Assembly: GCA_016165875.1 (NCBI GenBank)
Contig: JABBOT010000004.1
Coordinates: 11,640,765-11,704,764 of the forward strand
Direction of reading: 5' to 3'
Source: Acanthopleura granulata
Taxonomy: Eukaryota > Mollusca > Polyplacophora > Chitonida > Chitonidae
DNA: 64,000 bases
In this document: positions 21,701 through 30,700 of the stretch, piece by piece
Numbering within the stretch: position 1 is the first letter of the stretch
Layout: each line of letters starts with the position of its first letter
Position numbers and translations under genes: made by a program
The notes under the pieces: model-generated
The model's input: the letters and a program-made list of their open reading frames with translations, nothing else
Told to the model about the DNA's origin: nothing
Databases searched by the model: none

Positions 21701-24700
21701 AGGGCAGGCTGCACAACAATTGTATTCAGGAGTAGTCAGCATGTTTCTTAAAATCATACCTGAGAGACGAACGGTGCTTGCGCGTGAACTGGAGGCCGAC
21801 CCTTTTGTTGGACATGCTATTAGTAGTGCTTCCTATGTGCTCTATCATCGCTACGGCATGTTCCTAGCGCCACTAACCGCTGCTCTTACCACAGAGAGGC
21901 CCTGCCAATTTGGACAACCCTGTACTAGGACAATGAACGATGGCGGAGAACCCAACTCTTCCTTCGGAACACCAAGCGAACTCGCCAGAGGAGACACCTC
22001 CGGTGGAAAGGGTGACAGACCATAAGAAAAGTAAAGACCCGATGAAGGTGGCGGCCGGGCGTGGTGGGGCCGCTGCCAGAACGGTCAAACAGGAACAACA
22101 GCTTGAACAGATTCGAGCAGCCCAGGAATCAGAACACCATTGCGTTTCTGTTGCTGCTGCTACAGCAGGTCAGCAGGAGGCCTTGAGGCCACCAGAATGA
22201 AGGGAGCCTCTTTCAGAGGGTGTTGCAAAGCAGGCCAACTGGACCCCATATATCACTGGGGCAGCTGGCCTTGTGGGTGTATATTACATATTTACCCATC
22301 ACCAGCTGGTACCGCCTCTTCCTGTTGCAGTGCAACAGCACAAGCCACCTCTAAGCCGCTTGTGTCCAGCAATTAAAGATTTCCGCTGATCTTCTCCACA
22401 TGGAATACGACAACTCCAGCTACCAACAGTAAGATGCTCGTAAACGCGCTGTATCAAAGCGCAGTCGTCTCTGGCTTAGCTATGGGATACTCCAGACTGG
22501 GTAAGGTGGTCATTGGAGGTGCCCCTCCCAAGCTAGACTTCACCCCCATGATATCAGGATGGTGGTCATGGACGTGGCCCTCACGATGGCGACCAAGGAC
22601 ATGCTAATTAAACTGGGGATCATTCCAGCTTATATTATGAAGTAACAATGGCCTCGATCACTATGATGGTTGGTGGCACTGTCGTAAATGCACTTGCTTT
22701 CTCAGGTAGTAACCTTCTCTTCTCAGCTCTTCCAAGCTCCGGGGTCGATGTGAAGCGTAGACACAATGATAAAGATATAGAGCGGTGCAGGCAGCGTGGT
22801 CTCCAAAAAGAACACAGCGTCTGGACTTGATTAATGAGGAACTTTGTCAACAGGGGCACGCAGAGTGCACATTTCGTGATGTCGACACCGCGATGCGCAA
22901 GTATGCTCAGGTCACAGGGAAAACAATTAGGTGCACAGGGCCCGAACCTGTCGTAAGCGATTTCTATACACCGTTGGAGGGCCAAAAAGAACGCGAGATA
23001 GGCGTGGGATGGGTGTGACTGGGCTGGTCGCCTACAAACTCGTTGAGTAATCCGAAAAGATTGTGCTGGACTCTAGTAAGAGATCCTCGACGCAATGGCA
23101 GGCACGACATGAGTAGTGAGGCTCCAGTTATTTTTCCATACCATTTGTAGATATCGCTTGGATATGTTATGCTGCGCGATTATGGGTTTGCCCGAAGAGC
23201 TATACTCCGCGCTGCTAGAGGTTGACTACTATGCCTGCATCGGCAGCATTCCTGGCCATATGGCCCATGTGCTGACTCGTAGTGCACAAAAGTCGTTCGT
23301 TCTCTGGCGGAAGGAAGAAAAAGCCATGATGCGTTTCTCTGCAGCGCTTGGTCCCATTGTCAATCACTTCTGGGATAGGGCCAGGCAGCTGCCTGAGCAT
23401 GTAGCTTCCGCCTGTTGGAGACTGATCAGGCATCTGGAGTACCTTGCTTATGATGCAAAATTCCTGGTCCTATAGCCCATGTACTGATTGATATCCCACA
23501 AAAATCGCTCGATCTCTGGCGACAAAACGAAAAGTTTGCAATGCGTTTTGCAGCAAAGGTGCTGGAGGGCCCAACCAACCTCCGGGCGACGACCGGGCAG
23601 CTGCCTGAGTCTGTGGCTGCCCCCTGTTGGAGATTTATCAGGCTGCTGGAATACCTTGCTTATGGTGCCTACTACAATGGCCGACCAGTTTCCTATTTGT
23701 CTATCAAAGATATACTATAGCCCCAAGGGCTACTGGAGAGGTACTGCCGCCATTGAGAAACTAGCTTCTGCTGCCAAGGTTTCTGAAGGCACAGCTCGCG
23801 ACTGGTTGAACATTTTTCTACCAGCCCCACGACACATTCCACTGCCAAAGTTTGATGTTGACGTGCCAAACAAGGTCCACCAAGCTGACCTGTTCTTTCT
23901 GCCCTTGACACTTTCAAAAACAAGGCGGACAAGCACACCAATAAGTATGCCCTCATAGTGGTCGATGTTGCCAACCGATTCAAAGCAGATAAGCCTCTGG
24001 ACACAAAAGAATCTAGAGGTTGCTGACGCTCTGGGGCGTATCTATAAGCAGGCGCCTCTGAGGTGGCCTATACTGCTCCAGGTCGACCCTGGGAGGGAGT
24101 TCATGGGTACAGGCAAACAGCTGCTTGCAAAGCATGGGGTCTCTGTCAGGCGTGGGGGTGTGGACATCCATTGGGACCATGGGATCGTTGAGCGGTTCAG
24201 TTGGACCCTGGCAGAGCGACTGTTCGGGCACCAAGTTTGACTGTTCGCCCAAGAGATACGGCTCCCTTCTGGGCATTCTTCTGAGTGGGTGAAGCGGTTA
24301 CCCAGTCGTGTCGGCTTTGAATGGAGAAGTGACCCGACTCACTGGCAAGCGGCCTTCTGAGGCCTTGAAGACAAAAACGATGGCACAAAGGCCCTCCTCC
24401 AGGCTCTGGGGCGTATCTATAAGCAGGCGCCTCTGAGGGTTGGCATTCAGCGAGCTGGAGAGTGGTGGCCGTCGTGTGACTGATCCAGTGTGGTCCCTGG
24501 ATGTGTATGGATCCAGGCGCTCGGTAACTAAACCCTATGAGCCTGTGTTGTACTACCTTGATGTATCATCGGATGGCCCGCAGCGAGGGTTTGACAGCAA
24601 GGAACTTCTTGTGGTGCCACCTGACACTCAGCTTCTGCCGGATAGGGTCCTACAGCGCCGCTAGGAGCTCAGCCTGCTGGAAGGGTATGTTTGTGTCCAT

Positions 24701-27700
24701 AGGCCAATGTATCCACCCCATTTTCAGCTATCCAGCACTTGGAGTCGAAGGGTGAGAGCAATACCTTGTTGAGATGCTGCCCGTAGATGTGATGGTGCTC
24801 TGACCACAGGACATCCATGCCATGGCGGAAGGTTTGCTTTTCGAAGAGAGCCTCTTTGTACTGCTCATGTCTGATATGGTTCTTCATGACATTCTTTTCT
24901 ACACCTTTGGCCTTTCTGATGTTGTAGACGCTGGTCTCAAGGATGCTATACATCTTGGGACACAAGCCAACATACTCAGCGATCGGACGACCAGCACATT
25001 CATCCTTCATCTTGCCTAAGACCTTTTTGTTCGCCGTAGAAAGGAGTGGGTGATCCACTGGGTAGTCGGACGTGTCATGGAGTTGTAGTAGAAATCGTAC
25101 CTCAGGTTCTTCGAGAGGTCGAGGATGCTCATCCCCACATAGACAGGGGCGGTTGATGGTCAGACTGCTTTTGGGAACCTGAATCGCTGCCAGGTCCTCG
25201 TTGAAGATGTTGGCTCTGGCAAAGGCTGGGCAGGCGATAAGTTGCCTTGCTTGCTCGCATGAGTTTGACATCTACTCGCTTGCGGAGGTTTTCCGTGGTC
25301 TTTCCGAGGCCAGAGTTGTACAAGAGCGTGTAGAGGTCCTTCTCGAAATCACTTGTCGCCTTTTTCCACATTCATTCGGATGTAGGGCTCCATCCAGGGG
25401 TTTTGCCCAAGGCAGATAGCACCATGGATCTTTTTCAGGGGCATACCCAGAGACAGGTACAGTTGTAAGTTGCAGTAGTGGAGCACATAGCATTCCTTGT
25501 TGCGAAGGTTAGGAACAAGCTTCTCAACCTCTCAACATCCACTCTTTGGGAACCACCATGCACTCCGGAGCTAGCGGGTAAGAGTTGTGCACCTTATGCA
25601 GATCTTCTGGGTACTCCAGATCTGCTCCATGATATAACCTTCTGGGTTGCCTGCCGCATGCTCTGCGATGGTTTTAGTGAGTTGATCGCAGTTTTCCACC
25701 CACCGGAAGCCACCTGTTGGTAGCAGCTCACTCATCGCCCAGGCATAAAGGTTGTTGGCATCCAGGTAGAGGATGTGGCTGTTAGGAGTCTTTCCCTGGG
25801 GTTGTTAGCCCGGGTGTGACGCTTTGAGACCATCCAGATACCCCTTCTCATCCTCTTCTCGATGAAGAGGTGTTGATCATGGTCTGTTCTGAGTTCAAAC
25901 TCTATGCCTGTTTTCTCGAGGAGAGCATCCCAGGAGAGACCAGAGTTGGTGTAACAATGCTGAGGGTGTAGGCCATACTGCCAAAGGCAGATTTTTCGCA
26001 ACGTTTTGAAGACATCTGCCAGCAGTAGGACATCAGTGCGGTTGTAGAGGTCGTGGGTGGTTCCCCAGGGTTGTGCAGTCCAAGGTCTTCCGAACCTTTT
26101 GCACATGGGCATAATCCTCATCGCTGATGCGTGCGTCTGAAAGTTTGCTGTGGAAAGCCTTTGTGGGGAGCTGAGGCTCATCAGGAGTCCATGTACTCAT
26201 ATGGGTAAACACCCTTGCACATGAGCAGTTTTCGTATCTGCTGGCTTGGGTCATACCACGCTGTGATCTGGAACGCTTTTGATTCGTTGCCTCCTACCAG
26301 CTTGTCGAGAGATGCCAACAAGAACTGGGCGCTGTCAATGAAGCGGAGCTGCCCCATGGAGAAGGAGATGTATTTTCTCGGTGTTGTTGATATACACCGA
26401 TATCGATACAGGATATACGACCCTTCACCTTCGAGATCGCCTGCATCAGCAGGTGAGAGTCATAGCCCCACAGGCTGTGGAAGACCACTGGGATTGTGGT
26501 GGCTTTGGGGCTTAGACGCAGCTTCAGGTTGCAGGCGTTGTGTGCAGCACCCCGGTATTTTCTGATGATGTGGCAGTGGTCGCGGACAGAATCCCGTTAC
26601 CCTGCAGCTACAAGTGGCTTTTCACAAACATGGCAGGTTGAAGCACTTCTGTATGCCCGCCAGTCCTCTTGAGTCATTGCTATGACTTCCAGCTTAGCTA
26701 GCACCATCTTGATCTTGTGCTCCTCTTCCTGCAACGCTCGGAGGAAATGCTCTGCTGGAAGGGGGCTACGGTACTCAACTGGCGGCTCGGTCTGCCCATC
26801 GCATTCGCACCACGATGCAGCAGTGGCTGCAAAGCCTCGTGTGAATGTGTTTTCCTGGTGCTGCTTTTTGTGGGGTTCAGCCCAACGCCCTCGATTTTGA
26901 TGGTGAGAGCCTCGAAGTCGGCATAGATGATGTAAAGGGTTGGGAGCCGCTTGTGGTGGTTCTGGAAAGGGAGCTTGTTTTTACCCTCTTCCAGTATCTC
27001 TACCTTCATAGCAGTGTGGCTGATCCCAGGGAATTCCGATTTGTGGGCTTCCAGGGGGTCTTCTCGGGAATGGCTGTGGAGGCATCGCTCACAGAAGTTC
27101 TTGCGCTCCCGGTGCTTGCTCTGGTCATAGAGTAAGCAGTTGAGGTCTTTGATCCAGGTGTAGTGGAATTTCCCTGCTTTCTAGTAGTTTGATCAGAGGC
27201 GTGCCTGCCGGTTGCTTACTTAGGCTGTGGATGATAACCCCTTTGTCCCAACCGAACACGTTGATGGGTTCGTTTCTCAACCTTCGAGATCTGGGATATG
27301 GGAGTTGAGGAGTCGATCCCTTCAAAGTTTAGGTAATCCTCAGTAGGAGGCAGTGGTCATCCTTGTTCTTCACGTTCACAACTGCCTTCTTACTCCTCAC
27401 AGCTGCTGGAAGTGAGACGTAAAATCCACCTTTCAGAGGCTGGTATCGAGCAATGTCCAGCCATGGAGCTTCAACTCGATCTATGATGCATCCTAACCCT
27501 CTCTGCGTCCACTTTTCAAGAGCCTCCAGGATGTGATGGAAAGCCTTGAAGAGTGCCTCGCTAATCTCATCCCCACTGTCAGGCCTGTTTTTTCAGAGCT
27601 GGACCTTCAGGGTGAGTTGAAACTTTACATCTCTGAGGGCTCGGAGTTCTTCTTCAAGCTTTTCTGGTATCTGGGAGCACACCCCTTCAAGGAAAGCTCT

Positions 27701-30700
27701 AGGTTCTGCACCCTGGGCATGCCCTTCAGGTACAGCCATCTGCCAGCTATGGAGATATCTTTTGATTGCACGAGGGCTTTCCTGGAATGTGAGCTCATCT
27801 GCCTTAGCGCCCTCAAACTGCTCTAGGACCTCCTTCTGGTAGTTCCTGGTGGTTCAGAAAGTTTTGGGTACGGGGTCAAATTCTCCCTCAATGGCCTTCC
27901 TCTTCATACCCCTCTTCTTGCATGGTGGAGGAAGAGGTCGATATTGTAAGGGCTTTAGCAGGCGACCCTTGACTGCCTCAGGAATGGGCTCCTCCAGGAT
28001 GTTTTTGACTACATCATGGAGAAATGGATTTTCTGGCATTTCTGCCGCCGGCTGGTCGATGTATTCATCCATTGTTGGATGGCAGTTGGATATATGGTAG
28101 ACGCATGTTCCTCTAAATGGAAATTCAGTTCGCGGTGATCAGTCGACAAGGGGATTGAGGGCTTACAGCCCTACAAACGCGGCCACCTCCTTTGGCCAAG
28201 CTGACCTACGTTGGAGCTCGTTCATAACAAGGGGGTGGATATGCCTTGTGCGGGCTTCGGCTCTAACAAGATATTTTTGAGCCCAGTCGGCCACCGAAGC
28301 CTGCACAGGTGAGCCTCTGTGTCCCGATGTGTCGGGATGGGGGAGTTCCTCTGCATGCGCGCAAGATGGATCCTGCAAAAATCGCCAAGGCAGCCTTTTC
28401 TGCAGTGCTCTCTGGAGCCGACGAGGAGCCATTCACAACTGCACTGTCCTTTCATTATCACTGGTGTACCATACCCACACTTTTCTCTAATTGAAGTGTC
28501 GGTTTGTGTGCGATTGGGCTGACTACTAGACGCCATGGTTTGCGGCGACAGCGAGCGTGTTTTCCATCGGGCTGCGCCTTCGCGCACCAGTCGGATCTGC
28601 GATGATCTCACAGGCGATGACATCATGATCATGGATCCTCCTACGCAGCAGGTATATGATTCTCTGAATGCCCTCGCACATGGTGGTGGGTATGGTGTCA
28701 CCATATTCTTCAAGCGTCATCTCACTGTCAACGATCGTTTCCAAGAGGTCGGCGAGGTCAGCGTGGTCGGCCCGCGCGACCTCTAGCTGCCGGGTATAGA
28801 TATTTTCGTCGGACCGCAGGGTGGCTTCAGGATAGAAGAGGTGAACCATTTGAGTTGACATCATCTTTTCTTTTTGACGTCGAGCTATGTTATGTTTCTG
28901 TTCGGTTTCTAAACAGAGGGTTGTTCGGCTTATAGCAATTATCTCTGAATGTGAATGCCCATTCGCAAACATAAACTTTTGCCTATTATCTATGTACCTG
29001 AAAGCCTGTTAGCGTACATAAACTTTTGCCTATTATCTATGTACCTGAAAGCCTGTTAGCGTACATAAACTTTTGCCAATTATCTATGTACCTGAAAGCC
29101 TGTTAGCGTACATAAACTTTTGCCTATTATCTATGTACCTGGACACCATATGGTTTGATGTGCCCAGAACCTGGTGCTGGGAGCTCTCTAGGGGGTTGAG
29201 AGGCTCCCAGTACCAGGTGGGCCAGAACCCCCATTATCTTTGCAGACAAATGGTGTTGTGTCTTCATTTTGCTTGGCCAAAATATTAGCTGTATCGAACA
29301 CAGGGTGAAACTGATCTTCCGTCAATCGTACATTTTGTTGTTGTTTCATCAGTAATGGCAAACAGCTCAACAGTCTGACAGTTACAGTCCAAAACTTTGT
29401 TAGAAATAGTCATGTATACCTACTTTGGCCAAACTGGCTCATGGCTATCTAGAGCTGGACAATGATAGGAAGAGAGTTCTCCTGGGCCCTGACCTGGACC
29501 TTTCTCTGTTAAAAGAATGAGGCCTACACGTCTACCCCACAAAACTTGAAATTTTTAAGTAATTATTTTATTACAATTGTTATATTTCTAAGACATATAT
29601 GTAGCAGACCACATTAGTGCTTCAACACTTATGTATAAGATTATTATGAAAATTATGATTATTCCTGAAAATTAAGCTGTGGTTTGGCTTGATCTTCACA
29701 GCCTGTCTTATGTGGCCAACTGTCATTTGCGGCCACTTTTTACATCACCCGTCACTGGCTGCATACAACAGGTTTGACTGTACTTTCAGTCACATTTGCT
29801 GTTGTATCAGTATAAACACTTTAAAGAATACCTAATACAATTTTATGCCAGAGAAGCCAGGCTTCCAATGTCCACCAAGCATAGGTTTGTCAGAAGGTAT
29901 CCCAATCTCTTCAAATCATAATTTTCAAACCATAAAGTCTTATGCCCTAGATCAGGAGTAAAATGTACCCATTTAACTCTGGAAGAAACAGTATTGCTTG
30001 TGGGCTTGAGCACCCACCTTTTCAATGGTTGGACTGTGTATGTGTCCCTCAGTGTCTCCAAGCTCAGGAAAGCCATGTTTGACCCAACTGGACAGTCTCT
30101 GGGCAAAATCTAACTCATCCACAACACCAGCCCATGCCAGAATACAATCCAGCACCAGGATCTGCAACATACCAAACACATTGCAACAAACCATACCGTA
30201 CAGTACATAAAATAAATACATGTCCAGTGTATTCTCTGTTCCATTACCGGACAGACACTAACCTGTGAATTTGAAGATGCGCATGCAATGATCAACCCCA
30301 ATTTTACAAGTGTATTTTTATCGATGTGAAATACAGGTTAATCTTTAATTAAATTGTAGCAGCATGTAAAATATGATGTGAAATAAATACCAGCTGGTCC
30401 ATATTGTCTGTCCAGTCCCCTTTCTTCCAGCGAACTCTATGTTCATCCTGGACAATTTCATTGTAAGACAAACACTCAGCAACATAGTGAAAGTTACACT
30501 CATCTGGCGACATCCACCTTGTGGCTATGCCTAGGGCATCTCCAATGGCAGCTCCATACAGCAACCCTGTACATAATAACACACTGGTCAAATTAGTGAG
30601 AACATTCATATTTGGCAATACATCAATTCATACATCTATGACATTCTTAAAAATTCAATTCTGGAGTCACAGACTTTTTTACACACACAAAGCTAGAGCA

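Larger units (their letters stand above)
19238..29240. mobile_element. Polinton/Maverick-like element 2 (both ends present, internally deleted)
   Basis: Terminal inverted repeats are at 19313-19440 and 28936-29160. Short homologous outer flanks follow (GGGGGTTCTGGC at 19239, its inverse at 29220-29231). Plus-strand genes: capsid-like, ATPase, five to six small proteins, integrase. Minus-strand genes: family B DNA polymerase and a Cys/His-rich protein. Almost all are broken. The late block of element 1 (5892-9472) is missing, leaving about 10 kb where Polintons are usually 15-20 kb. The element sits in intron 4 of the LRR-ARH gene, in which its polymerase is co-oriented. I could not identify a target-site duplication. 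Confidence 0.85.

Noticed and set aside
24822..27826. Several plus-strand open frames across the polymerase region
   Set aside because: They are antisense shadows; the minus strand carries the recognisable polymerase segments.
28969..29150. CRISPR-like array of regularly spaced repeats
   Set aside because: The 47-base units are contiguous, have no unique spacers, and match inverted units at the other end, so they are terminal repeats.
1..29240. Bacterial or other contamination because of dense frames and higher G+C
   Set aside because: The segments end in matching terminal repeats and one is embedded between host exons that join in phase.
29843..30106. Longer minus-strand frame at 29843-30106 as a separate gene
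   Set aside because: It is mainly LRR-ARH exon 4 read in another frame plus intron sequence.
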